Origin: Eleginops maclovinus
Taxonomy: Eukaryota; Chordata; Actinopteri; Perciformes; Eleginopidae
DNA length: 64,000 nt
Direction: 5' to 3'
Assembly: GCF_036324505.1 (NCBI RefSeq)
Contig: NC_086349.1
Location: forward strand, 27,423,759-27,487,758
How positions within the stretch are numbered: the stretch's first letter is position 1; each line of letters begins with the position of its first letter. Of the stretch, positions 43,200 to 56,719 are shown piece by piece. The notes under the pieces are model-generated. The model saw only the letters and a program-made list of their open reading frames with translations, did no database searches and was not told the DNA's origin. The position numbers and the translations under genes were made by a program.

Positions 43200-46100
43200 A
43201 TGGGAGTCCAAAACATCGCAGACCAGGTACCGGCTATTTCCTGGAACTGTGTTTGTGGCGCGGGCTATTTGCTGGAGCAGTGTTTGCTATAACATAATTT
43301 GCTGGAAACAGTGTTTGTGCGGTGGCGCAGTCTATTTCCTGGAAAGGTGTTTGTGCTGGAACTGTTTTGTGGTGCAGTGTATAACCTGGAACAGTTTAGT
43401 GGCGCAGTCTAATTGCTGGAACACTCCTGGTCTACAACGTCTAATACACGAACCGAGCAGTTTCGTTTTCCATATATTGATAGTGCATGCACATTAAATA
43501 GTAATCGTACTATTACTATCCCCCTTTATTAGATTTTAGTCACATTAACTGATATAATCTGCGGCTCTTGTCGAGGCCCAGCTCTGGGTCTCAGCTGCAG
43601 CCTATCGAAGACAAGGCCGCAGCCAGGGCTCCGTCTATTAGCTGGAGAGAAAAACAAGATTCGAATGCTTAACGCCACACCAAACCTGCCAAATGCATTA
43701 ATAAACTCAGCCATAGCATATTTAACCATGCCATTAAAGAGTTAAATGCTGCAGCTGAAATGTAACCTGCTTATATTAACTGTATGTTAATGAAACGTTA
43801 ATATCAGGCTTTAGATATACTTTAGGTACCAAAACTAAAAGTACTCATTGTGCAGAATGGCCCATTTCAGATTGACAAATATAACATATTTGTATTATTA
43901 ATACATGTATGTCAAGGTTGCACTTGGTAAAGGTGGGGATTATTTAAATGCATTACATACAAAGCAATGCTATACTGCTGGCAAGCGTTACCTATAATAA
44001 TGCATAATGATTTATTGGTTGGTTAATATTCTGTGCTATGAATCCATTCCTGCACATTAGCTTAAAACACACTTTAAAATAACAGTAGTGGAGTAAAACA
44101 TATGAAAAATGTAGTAAAGCATAATGGGAATTGTATGCAACATAACTTAGCAGGTGTTCATGTTTCTGAATAACACTTGTTTTTTTCAACTCTTAAACAA
44201 AACACTCCTCATCAGCACACAAACACTGCTTGTCAACATCCATTATGCAGAGGATTGGGCAGTATTTTTTATCCTTTACTGCAGTACAAGTACCTCAAAC
44301 ACACTGTACATGCACCAGTACTAGTTAGACACGCATTTCAACCTTACCCTTTATTACTCGTGATTAATATTCCAGATGCATTAATGTGTGTGTTGGATGT
44401 AACTGCCGTGGACGTCCGTACTCCTGTTACATACTGGTTCAATCTGCAGCATCATATCCTATACGTCATGTTTGGACACACACACACACGCACACACACA
44501 CACTTCCTCAGAAAACCAGCTTTGTGACGATGCTGTGAACCAGGACTCTGGGGACAGAGAGCAGACCTGAAGCAGCAGATAGTTACCTGCTCTCAGCTCT
44601 GAGGAAGCCTTGCCTTCCTTTGAATATAAAATAGAGTTTATGCAGAACGGAGGAGAGGAGAGACCCTCTGATAATCCGTCCGTCAGTGAGAGCTGTCCTC
44701 TGATCCTCATGGTTGTTGTTGTTGTTTTTCTCCTCCTCCTCTGTCAGATGAAAAACCAGCTGTAGAGTAAAGTGGATGAAAGCAGCTTCATTTGATCGGC
44801 TTTTATTGAATAATAAATAATGATATAAACTCCCCGTTAGCGGCGGAGGATGATTTAAGAGCCATCAGTTCGTCCGGTCTCAGAGATCAGAATAGATCCT
44901 GGACCCCAGACTCGGTCACAGGATCCATGTAAACAGGAAGTAGTTGGATCAGCTGTGGTTTGGAGTCGAAGGGACACCTTTAATCCCTCCTCATGTGTCT
45001 GTTTCAGCCTCCTCTGGTCCAGGCTGTCTTCAATCGTAATGCTGAAGAAGTTCAACTACTATTGCACAAAAAGGAGGATGTCAATGCACTGGTACGTATC
45101 TCTCCTGCAGACACACTGCAGATATCCACAGGAGTCAACCCCAGTTTCAGTGTCAGCCTGCTGCCTGCCACTCGTCCCCCGGCAGACCCACCGGACATCC
45201 ATCCCATATTTATTCTCTGTAAACACAAAGCTGTCTCTGCCGTCTGACCAGACATCTGACCCCATCTCCATATCTCTGGACTCAGTAAACCCTTTCTGAC
45301 CAGCAGAGAGATTGTTTCCTGGCTGTTTTAGACTAAACCCTGAGATGCATATTAAATAGCATTGCATGTCTTTAGAGGAGAATAAAGATGAACTGAGACG
45401 GGCCGTGGTAGTCTTTCTCTGACAGTAGTGCCGGAGTTTGTCCGTCATACGTTTTAGAAATGCTGCTGAATGACCTCTTCCAGTCAACGAGCATTAGAGG
45501 AATGTCATGTTTGTTTGCTGAAAATATAAACACTGTGTGCTTACCCAACATCCAGCTGTATCCCACACAGCTGTGCAGCCTCTGAGGGACGCCTCCTATC
45601 TGCACCCTGAGCTGTGATCACATGCTCGATATCTTTAAATATACTGATAGATTTTCTACCGTTGATCCCGCAGGACCAAGAGCGCCGTACTCCACTTCAT
45701 GCTGCTGCCTGTGTGGGGGACGTCCATATAATGGACCTCCTCATCGAATCAGGTGAGCGCGCTGCAGGAGGCTTAACATCCTCTGAGTTTCAGTGTTGCA
45801 TCCAGTGCAGACTTTATCTCAACACACTACTAATGCATCCTAACCTACATATTCAGTGCACATAACCCCCAGAACACGTGGATTTAGGGGTTTGTTGTTG
45901 GTCGTTGGGGCCTTTTTATATATACATGTTTATTACATTTATATTTATTTACTAGGGCTTCGACTGACCCATCCGAGGGTTATTGTCTAGGAATCCATGA
46001 ATCTTTCTGTAGAATTTAGAAAATTTCCTTCAAAGTTGTGATGTCTTTAACTGTCTAGTAGTCCAAAACACACAATATGTACCTTTTATCCGTCCCACAG

Positions 46101-49100
46101 AGGGGGTACCACAGAGGGGGTATTTGTACCTTTATCTGTCCCACAGAGGGGGTAAAGGTACCTACAGTGGGGCAAAAAGTATTTAGTCAGCCATCAATTG
46201 TGCAAGTTCTCCCATTTAAAAAGATGAGAGAGGCCTGTAGTTTTTATCATAGGTATACCTCAACTATGAGAGACAGAATGAGAAAAAAAAATCCAGGAAA
46301 TCACATTGTAGGATTTTTAATGAATTCATTGTAAATTCCTCGGTACAATAAGTATTTGGTCACCTACAAACAAGCAAGATTTCTGGCTCTCACAGACCTG
46401 TAACTTCTTCTTTAAGAGGCTCCTCTGTCCTCCACTCGTTACCTGTATTAATGGCACCTTTTTGAACTCGTTATCAGTATAAAAGACATCTGTCCACAAC
46501 CTCAAACAGTCATACTCCAAACTCCACTATGGCCAAGACCAAAGAGCTGTCAAAGGAGACCAGAGACAAAATTGTAGACCTGCACCAGGCTGGGAAAACT
46601 GAATCTGCAATAGGTAAGCAGCTTGGTGTGAAGAAATCAACTGTGGGAGCAATTATTAGAAAATGGAAGACATACAAGACCACTGCTAATCTCCCTCGAT
46701 CTGGGGCTCCACGCAAGATCTCACCCCGTGGGGTCAAAATGATCACAAGAACGGTGAGCAAAAATCCCAGAACCACACGGGGGGACCTAGTGAATGACCT
46801 GCAGAGAGCTGGGACCAAAGTAACAGAGGCTACCATCAGTAACACACTACGCCGCCAGGGACTTAAATCCTGCAGTTCCAGACGTGTCCCCCTGCTTAAG
46901 CCAGTACATGTCCAGGCCCGTCTGAAGTTTGCTAGAGGGCATTTGGATGATCCAGAAGAGGATTGGGAGAATGTCATATGGTCAGATGAAACCAAAATAG
47001 AACTTTTTGGTAAAAACTCAACTCGTCGTGTTTGGAGGAGAAAGAATGCAGAGTTGCCTCCAAAGAACACCATACCTACTGTGAAGCATGGGGGTGGAAA
47101 CATCATGCTCTGGGGCTGTTTTTCTGCAAAGGGACCAGGACGACTGATCCGTGTAAAGGAAAGAATGAATGGGGCCATGTATCGTGAGATTTTGAGGGAA
47201 AACCTCCTTCCATCAGCAAGGGCACTGAAGATGAAGCATGGCTGGGTCTTTCAGCATGACCATGATCCCAAACACACCGCCAGGGCAACGAAGGAGTGGC
47301 TTCGTAAGAAGCATTTCAAGGTCCTGGAGTGGCCTAGCCAGTCTCCAGATCTCAACCCCATAGAAAATCTTTGGAGGGAGTTGAAAGTCCGTGTTGCCCA
47401 GCGACAGCCCCAAAACATCACTGCTTTAGAGGAGATCTGCATGGAGGAATGGGCCAAAATACCAGCAACAGTGTGTGGAAACCTTGTGAAGACTTACAGA
47501 AAACGTTTGACCTCTGTCATTGCCAACAAAGGGTATATAACAAAGTATTGAGATGAACTTTTGTTATTGACCAAATACTTATTTTCCACAATCATTTGAA
47601 ATAAATTCATTAAATATCAGACAATGTGATTTCCTGGATTTTTTTTCTCATTCTGTCTCTCATAGTTGAGGTATACCTATGATACAAATTACAGGCCTCT
47701 CTCATCTTTTTAAATGGGAGAACTTGCACAATTGGTGGCTGACTAAATACTTTTTTGCCCCACTGTATATCTGTCCCACAGAGGGGGTACCACAGAGGGG
47801 GTAAATGTACCTATTGTAACAGCAAGTAAAGAACCAAAGATAGCTAAGTGTTGATTCAGAAGCATACAGATCCAAATGACTCTATAAAGCAGTAGTTCTC
47901 CACGTGAGAGAGAAGCTGGAAACTGATTTCTGACGTTAATGCAGAATTGACTTTTTGAGAGTCAAATGTGTAGACATTATTGACTGATTGTGATTCTATG
48001 GCGTCCTTTCTAACCTCTGACCCCTGGCTAATGTTACTGCTCTGTCTCCAGGTGCCACTGTAAATGCTAAGGACCATGTCTGGTTGACCCCGTTGCACAG
48101 AGCGGCCGCTTCCAGGAATGAAGTAAGCACTGACCCCCTGCTGTGCGATTGAAACGCCTCTCTGCATCAGGTCTGTTCTAACCTCCTGCGCTCGCTTCCT
48201 GTTTCCCAGAGGGCCGTCGGGCTGCTGCTGCGGCGCGGAGCCGAGGCGACGGCTCGAGATAAGTTCTGGCAGACGCCGCTGCACGTGGCGGCCGCTAACC
48301 GCTCGACGCGCTGCGCTGAGGCGTTGCTCTCCCAGCAGAGCAACCTGAACATGGCCGACCGCTACGGCAGGACGGCGCTGCACCACGCCGCGCAGAGCGG
48401 CTTTCAGGAGGTCAGGACGGCTTCTACTGCCAGACTTTATTCATGATGAGGAGGGAGAGGACTCAAAGCTTCTATTGAGGGTTCAAACTGAGCTCTAGAG
48501 TTCTGGCGTCTTATTTTATGATGTTATTCGTCTTTGTGTGCGACAGAGCACATCGTTTTTATGAGTGCAGAGAAAAGCACTGACGCAAAACATCTGGTCA
48601 AATAAACAGATTCAAACCTTTCTTCACTACAGTATTCTTTTTCTAGAAAAACCCTTCTATCATCACCACAGTGTGAATCCAATAATAAAGTCCATCTTTT
48701 ATTTGTGAAATGAAATTTGACTTTTGATTTTTAAGAATTACTCAATTTTCTTTTTCTTTAAAATTTGTCTTTTTTGGGATATTTGGGAACATGAGTGTAG
48801 ACATCTTGGAAATGATTACAAAACCTTTGTTGTAATTTATTATTATTAGACTTCTTTGACTTTTGGAAAAGAAAACGTCTGTCTTTATTTTGAAAGACTG
48901 GTTGTATTTTATTTTGAAAATGGTTTCATTTGTTCGACTTGACCACACGTTCTGTCACTTCAAACGCTGGAATTGAATCCTACTAATTATATAACACGAG
49001 TAATATTTGTGTCTCCTTATCTTTAGCTGACCCTGTGCTCAAATATCAGCTCACACACAGAGCTGCAGAATGCTCCTTATTGAATCAGTTATTAATCAGT

Positions 49101-52100
49101 GAAACCCTAAAACGAGGAGTGATTTTTAAACGTGTGTTCTTGCTCCCGCAGATGGTGAAGCTGCTGCTGAACAAAGGGGCCAACCTGAGCGCCATCGATA
49201 AGAAGGAGAGACAGCCCATCCATTGTGCTGCTTACTTGGGTGAGACGCTCTCTCCTCCTGCCAGAAGCTGCACAGAACACATTTTATTGTGAAAAATCAG
49301 AAAGAAGCTCCTTTTGTTTGAGGGGGGGGGGGGGCATCATGGCCGAGTCCTGACGTAATGAAGCGAGCAGAGAAACAACGGGACGGACTGTCGACAGCTT
49401 GAGGACGTTATTGCTTTTTTTAACTCAAAGTTCCCCTGTTTATCGTTCAGCAGTATCACAGGTCTGCAGCTAAAGACACATCTGATTATAGTTATCTTTT
49501 ATTAGCGACACCCTCCTTCTGAAAGGGAGTTTTGAGGATCTATTATTTACTTTTTAGTCTTGTTTTATTTATTTTTAAAGGTTTGAACTTTCAGTTTTAT
49601 CATTTCCTTTTAAGTTGGTTCTTTAATCTCTTAATGGTTTATCCTCTATTATAATTATCAGAAAGTTTACTTTGTTTTTGTTTTAGTGAGGGATCATTAT
49701 CTGTTATATTATTCATTATATTAAGCTTTATTATTATTATTGAAGAGCTGATTCTGTGTCTGTAGCTTTAAATGCTAATGAGCTGCTGCTAGGCCACGCC
49801 CCTCTGAGAGTGATTGGTTTGAAAAAACACAATGGTGCTCTAGTGGGACATCCAGGTGTTATTGCTTTTGATCTGTTATGTGTATATTAATAGTGTGTGT
49901 GTGTGTGTGTGCCTGCAGGGCATTCGGAGGTGGTGAAGCTGCTGGTGTCGCGCAGCGCCGATAAGAGCTGTAAGGATAAGCAGGGCTACACCCCCCTCCA
50001 CGCTGCGGCCGCCAGTGGACACCTGGACATCGTGAAGTACCTGCTGAGGATGGGCACAGAGGTGAGCGCGTCTCTGAGGAATAATGTCTGATATATTTCA
50101 TAAGAGCAGCAGCTTCAGGGGCTTTGTTCCACTCTCTGTGGCCTCAGGAGTCCTGCACCTCTTATAGAGCGGCACAAACAAAGCTAGGAGGACAAGTGAT
50201 GCAGAGAAGTCTTAGATTTATTCAGAGAAATGTAATCTATGTATCAAACATATTTCAAGTGACTCTAGATAATAATAATAATGATAAAAATAGCTGTTCC
50301 TAGTTGAAGTTGAGCCGTTACAGTGATCTCTGACTGCAGTTTAACATACCTGCTGCTCTGTGGAAACATCATGGCTAACAATAGGAGGAACTATAATGAC
50401 ACTTTTAAAGTCATGAATAAAAAGAAATGCAATATCGCTTCATCATTTATTTAGACGTATTTATAGATCGCTTGTTATTGTACTAAAACACGCTCTACAT
50501 GTTCAGAAACTAACAGCAGGGCTGGGCTGTATATCGTTGTGTGTCAGAATAAAAATACTTCATTTAAAGCGGAAAGTTTGAGCTTACTGTTCTTGTTATT
50601 GCGCAACAGTTGCTTCATTTATATAATAAATAACAATAGGATGAATAACTGTCTCTTAGTGTCACATTAGTTTTGTATTTTGCTGGTTTGATGGTCTGCT
50701 AGAGGTTTGATTCATTAACCTTTTACTATTTTTCTGTACCCATTAAGTCCTTCTTGACACTAACCTTCCTGATCAAGTGTTTTTCTCTGATTGACCCTTA
50801 ATTATCGTCTCTAAATCAATTTAAATGACCATTTATCTGATATTAAATATGACCCAGCCCTCACATGACCCTCACATGTAGAGGCGGTTCTGATAGGACA
50901 GTTTTGATTTGAACATGGACAGATTGGTGCGGTGTCGGATGTGTTTGGGGAGAGAGCTGCAGAGGGGGGGGTCGGTGGCAGAGGAGAAGGCTCCGCCCCC
51001 CCGGGTCCGTCGCTCGGCCCCGTGAGGTGGAGACAGGAAGTGAGCGTCAGAGGAGCGAAGGCGGCAGGAAGGAGTGTGGTGGTGGAGCAGGTCGGCGAGG
51101 TAGGACGGGCTTCCAGGCGGAGAGGGACTGTAACTACTGGGACAGGCAGAAAGAGGGTCTGCAGGATGGGGGGTGGGGGGGGGGGGTGCAGAGGAGCTCT
51201 AGATGTTCGGGGGAGATAGAACAGAGTGGTGCAGTGAAGACGTATATCTGTAGTGGTTCCTGAAGGCAGCATTTCTCCGCAAACACACTAACACCAGTCT
51301 GAGTCGTCTCCTTTAGACACTCATTAGCAACCACCAATCCTTAAATCCACCAGGGGGGTGTAACTGACCTGGAAAGGGCTTGTTGCATTACATTAGAGCT
51401 GATTTAGCTTTGAATTTATGTCAGAAAAGGACAAAATACTGTGCCAATAGCTGGTAAAACCGTAAGCAGAGTTTCCCCTTTACACCGTCACTTTCTCTCT
51501 CCGTGTCTGCACAAATCAGCTGACCTTTAGAGGTAAAAAAGAGGGTAATTTAGGCTCCAATCTTCTCTGTTTCAGCACATTCTGTTTATCAAAAATGGGT
51601 TTGGTCGTACGTTTAAAACAAAAGAAGTAAACCCGTCTCCCTGACTGCTTCCTGTCTGATCTCGCGTCTCTCTCTCTGTGTTTCCGTCAGATCGACGAGC
51701 CCAACGGCTTCGGGAACACGGCGCTGCACGTGGCCTGCTACACGGGGCAGGAGGCGGTGGCCAACGAGCTGGTGAACCACGGAGCCAACGTGAACCAGCC
51801 CAACCGCTGCGGGTACACCCCACTTCACCTGGCCGCCGTCTCCACCAACGGAGCCCTCTGCCTGGAGCTGCTGGTCAACAACGGGGCGGACGTCAACCAG
51901 CAGGTAGGAGGCGCTCTGAGGCTCGGATAGAGAGGAGTCTGTGCAGCATGTGCATCATAATCAGCTGTGGGTTTAACAGCTTTCTGAAGCGTAATCCAAC
52001 GCATGTCGTTAATGCTCATGTCCTCTAATCATTTACTCTCTTCCAGAGCAAAAAAGGGAAGAGCCCCCTGCACATGGCAGCCATTCACGGACGCTTCACA

Positions 52101-55100
52101 CGCTCTCAGATCCTCATCCAGAACGGTAAGCACCCCTGCACCAAGAGGAGAGGATGCTCCCTCTTTTAGCTCCTCACTGAGCGCTCTTAATTTCACTCCT
52201 CCTCCTCCCTCAGGTGGGGAGATCGACTGCGTGGATAAGTACGGCAATACTCCTCTCCACGTTGCTGCTAAGTACGGCCATGAACTGCTGATCAGCACTC
52301 TGATGACCAACGGAGCAGACACGGCCAGGTACCTGAGGGATAACCCCTTTAGAGAAGCATTACTGGGAGTGTTGGGAGTGTGTTTGTATGAGATATGTCT
52401 GCACAGTTTGAAAAAGTATCAGACATGTTTAAAGTCGACATTTAGAAAGAAAAAATCTGAAATTAGGAAAACAGATGATGATTAGGGCCTCCTGAAGACG
52501 GAGCTGGAATAATGATGAAGAAGTGGGACTCAAAAAAAAAAGTCGACATTTAGAAAAAAATCTGAAATCTGAAAAAAAGTCAGATTTATTTTTTAGGAAA
52601 AATTATTAATTTTGAAAAAGAAATTTGAAATGTGAAAGTCCACATTAAGAACAAATGTTTTATTATTAACATTTAAATCTCTGGTGTTTTCCAGGCGTGG
52701 GATCCATGGAATGTTCCCTCTGCACTTAGCGGTGCTCTACGGGTTTTCAGACTGTTGTCGCAAGTTACTCTCCTCAGGTTCGTCCGTTGTAATATCACCT
52801 TAAATTCTACGAATACAATCGGATGCGTGTGCTAATTTTACCCCCCCCCCACAGGTCAGCTGTACAGTATCGTCTCCTCCATGAGTAAGGAGCACGTTCT
52901 CTCAGCTGGGTTTGACATAAACACCCCCGATAACTTTGGGAGGACCTGTCTACACGCTGCTGCCTCCGGAGGGTGAGCAGCTCCATCTGATCCAGCACTG
53001 GATGATATAATTACCCCAAAGGTGGTGTTGGTCTCACATCTGTAACCCCTCCTCTTCTCTTCACAGAAACGTTGAATGTCTGAACTTGCTCTTAAGTAGC
53101 GGGACCGACTTGAATAAGAGGGACATAATGGGAAGGTGAGTTTCCTCTCGTGTGTTACTAAAGGACGCTGGTGAATAATGATGTTTTAAAAAACCTAACC
53201 ATTCAGAAAACAGTGGGGATAAAAATGAGCAGGATTTAAAATCAAGAAGTCTTTCAGATAAAGAAGGCCCTATTACTATCCCTCTACTGCAGTGGGTTAT
53301 GTAGGTGTGTGTATTGTTTTCTATTGGCTAACCTCCAACACACTGAACCTGATACGCCAAGGGGCGGGACATCTCTAAGCAGCTAACCATTCAGAGCAGA
53401 CTGGGCTCTGGTTTCAGACAGAGGGTGAAAAAACATACAGGCAGTATGAGAGAAATAAAGATGAGTATGAACCCCTTTAACCCTCGGGGGGGGGGTCAGA
53501 GCCCTTTTTTCATGTCTGGCTCCACATCCATTGTTTATACGCTTCTTGAATAGATTACAAGTCGCCTGAAAATGGTACAAAGGCTGTATCGTGCATTGAA
53601 GCTTTGAAACTGAAGCTCGCTCAGCTGTGGAGATATTCCTGCGAGAGTGCGGACCGACTCCAGAGGGTTTACCAACACGAGTCTCACACTGGCCTCTCAC
53701 GTTGGTGGGAAGAATTCCTTTCGTTGGGGGAAATTTCTCCGTTATTTTGCGCGTAAAGCAGTAAAGAGGAACATCATGGCAGCACGGGGACAGTTCTGCC
53801 CTCCAGCTGTGAGAAAGCATTCACTCTAAGAAATGTAACAAAGAAACGCCACATCGTTAGATCTTAATTAAGGCTGGTGCACTCTGGGACTTACTGACAC
53901 CGTTTTTACACTGAGTCTGTAATGTGACTGTCCCCTCCTCCCCCTCAGGACCCCGTTGCACTATGCGGCTGCTAATGGGAGGTACCAGTGCACTGTGACG
54001 CTGGTGAGCGCCGGCGCTGAGGTCAACGAGCCGGACCAGACGGGCTGCACCCCCCTGCACTACTCCGCCGCCTCGCAGGCCTTCAGCAGGTCAGACGCGT
54101 CCTCGTTAGGATCCCGTTAGCGTTAGCATTGGTTCACACTCTGACCCTGAGACAGTTTATTGAATCAAAGCTCTCTTGTTCTCTTCAGAGCTGATCGGCA
54201 TTTTTCTGCAAACCATCAGAACGATGAGGACGAAGCCAAGGAGTCGTACTTGTGAGTTTATTTTAGTTTTATAATCCACTCTATTTTACCCCCCTGACAC
54301 CAAGGGAGAGGTTGTGCCTGAAGACCCCCTGCTGTTAACGCTTCAAGTCTTAATCCCCGCTCTTTATTTTGTCTTCATCAGCTGCTTGGAGCATCTCCTC
54401 GATAACGGAGCGGATCCATCCATGGTGAACTCAAAGGGTTACAGCGCCGTTCACTACGCAGCGTACCACGGGAACAAACAGAACCTGGAGCTGGTGAGTT
54501 ATTACTGTCTGTGCTGCTTCTTACTGCGGAGCCGAGCCCCGTCTCATACCTGTGACTCATCAACCTCACTGTGTTCCAGCTCCTGGAGATGTCCTTTAAC
54601 GCACTAGGAGACATCGAGAGCAGCATTCCAGTCAGTCCTCTGCACCTCGCTGTGAGTGACCCGCATTTAAATTCACACTGAAGCCTAAATACAAATAAAA
54701 CCACATGGAGAAATCCCATTGGACCAGAGAGATGCTGCCTTCAGGGTCCAACACAAAAACACGACAACTCTCATCTCCTCACTCTCCTCTCCTCTCTTCT
54801 CTTCTCTTCTCCTCTCTTCTCTTCTCCTCTCCTCTCCTCACTCTCCTCTCCTTTCATCTCCTCACTCTCCTCTCCTTCTCTTCCTCTATGCTCCCTAATC
54901 TTCCTCTCCCCTCCTCTCCTATCCTTTCCTCTCCTCCTCGCCTCTCCTTTCCTCTCCCCTCCCCTCCTCTCCCTTCCTTTCCCCTCCTCCTCCTCTCCTC
55001 TCTTCTCCTCTCCCTTCCCTTCTCTTCCCTTCCCTTCCCCTCCTCCTCTCCCTTCCTCTCCTCTCCTCACACTCCGCTCCTCCTCTTCTCCTCTTCCTCT

Positions 55101-56681
55101 ATGCTCCCTACTATTCCTCTCCTCTCTTCTATGCTCCCTACTCTTCCTCTCCCCTCCTCGCTTTTCCTTTCCTCTCCCCTCCTCTCCCTTCCCTTCCCCT
55201 CCTCCTCTCTTCTCCCTTCCTCCTCTCCTCTCCTCTCCTCTCCCTTCCCTTCCCCTCCTCCTCTCTTCTCCCTTCCTCCTCTCCTCCTCATTTTAAACTC
55301 ATACTGAAGCCTAAATAGACTCAAAAATGACATGGAGCAATCCCATTGGACCATGTCGATGCTGCCTTCAGGGTCCAACACAAAAACACGACTCTTAACA
55401 ACCTCCTCTCTCCTCCCCCCCTCAGGCTGATAAGGGTCACTGGCAGGCGCTGCGTGTCCTGACGGAGACGGCGGCGTACGTGGACATGCAGGACGCCGCG
55501 GGGCGCTCGGTGCTCTACCTGGCGGCTCAGAAAGGGTTCCCACGCTGCGTGGAGGTGCTGCTGGCTCAGGGAGCGTCCTGCCTGCTCAACGACACCCGCC
55601 TCATGTGGACGCCCATCCACGTCGCAGGTACACCTGAGAGATCTAGACACCACCTTGAAATGTTGTGTTGCAGAACGTAGCAGTTCTCTGTAGCCTCTGG
55701 AATATGGAGTGAATATATGACAGACATTTCTCACTATTTTCTGACATTTTCTAAACAAACCAACTATTACTACTGTTGGGCTGTTTGTCATTTTCTTTAT
55801 ATCATTTATTTATTTTGGGATTGATTTACTTATTTATTATTGTTGTTTTTTTCTTTACCTGATTTCTTTATATTATCGTGTGTGGAGAATGGGTTCTGTT
55901 TTGGGATAAAAAAAGGAGGTACATATTGCTATCATGCTCCTGCTTGTGTTACCCTGTGCAAACTCAATAAATGTATTTATTAATAATAATAATAGGTGGA
56001 TTAGAGTCAGTAAGAACATATACTGTAAATATATCCATCTTTAACTCTCTCTGTTTTTCCACACCAGCCTCCAACGGTCACTCGGACTGCCTGCGGATGA
56101 TGATCGATTACGGGGAGGAGGGGGATCTCACCAACGTGGCGGACAAATTTGGACAGTGAGTGATTTTATTTTGAAAAGCGTGACTTCATTAAGCTCTTAA
56201 ACTCGTCCTGATCGTCTCTTCTGTCCCCTCAGGACCCCGCTGATGCTCGCTGTCTTGGGGGGTCACACTGACTGCGTCGACTTCCTGTTGGAGAAGGGGG
56301 CTCTGCCCGACGCCAAGGACAAGAGGGGCAGCACGGCTCTGCACAGAGGGGTGGGTACATCAGGGAGCATTCTAAACCAGATCCTTTAGCTCTGTGAATA
56401 GTGGGTTTTTCATCCAGAAAAGCCCCCCCAAATCTCATAAATTCACAATTTGAATCTCGGTCATGTGTAGCTGTGTCTCCCTCAGCTCGTTATCATTCAT
56501 ATTTAGTTTTGGGAACTCCTCTGTCAGCTAAAGCAGAGATGCAGTCACCTTTGCATCTCTGTAAAGATTCAAATAGAAGTCAGTTTATTGAACATTAACA
56601 AAGATCATTTTCTGGATCTGATCAGCTGCCGTGTTCCAAGAGTGAGAAGCATAACTGTTTAGATGTTTTTCCATAAAGTAA

Positions 56682-56719
<38 letters not shown>

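Noticed and set aside
46510..47178. 222-codon minus-strand frame within the Tc1 element
   Set aside because: Antisense shadow of the intact transposase; no independent motif.
54771..55070. Minus-strand [18 protein letters not shown] frame
   Set aside because: Complement of the ankrd52 intron 17 polypyrimidine tract.
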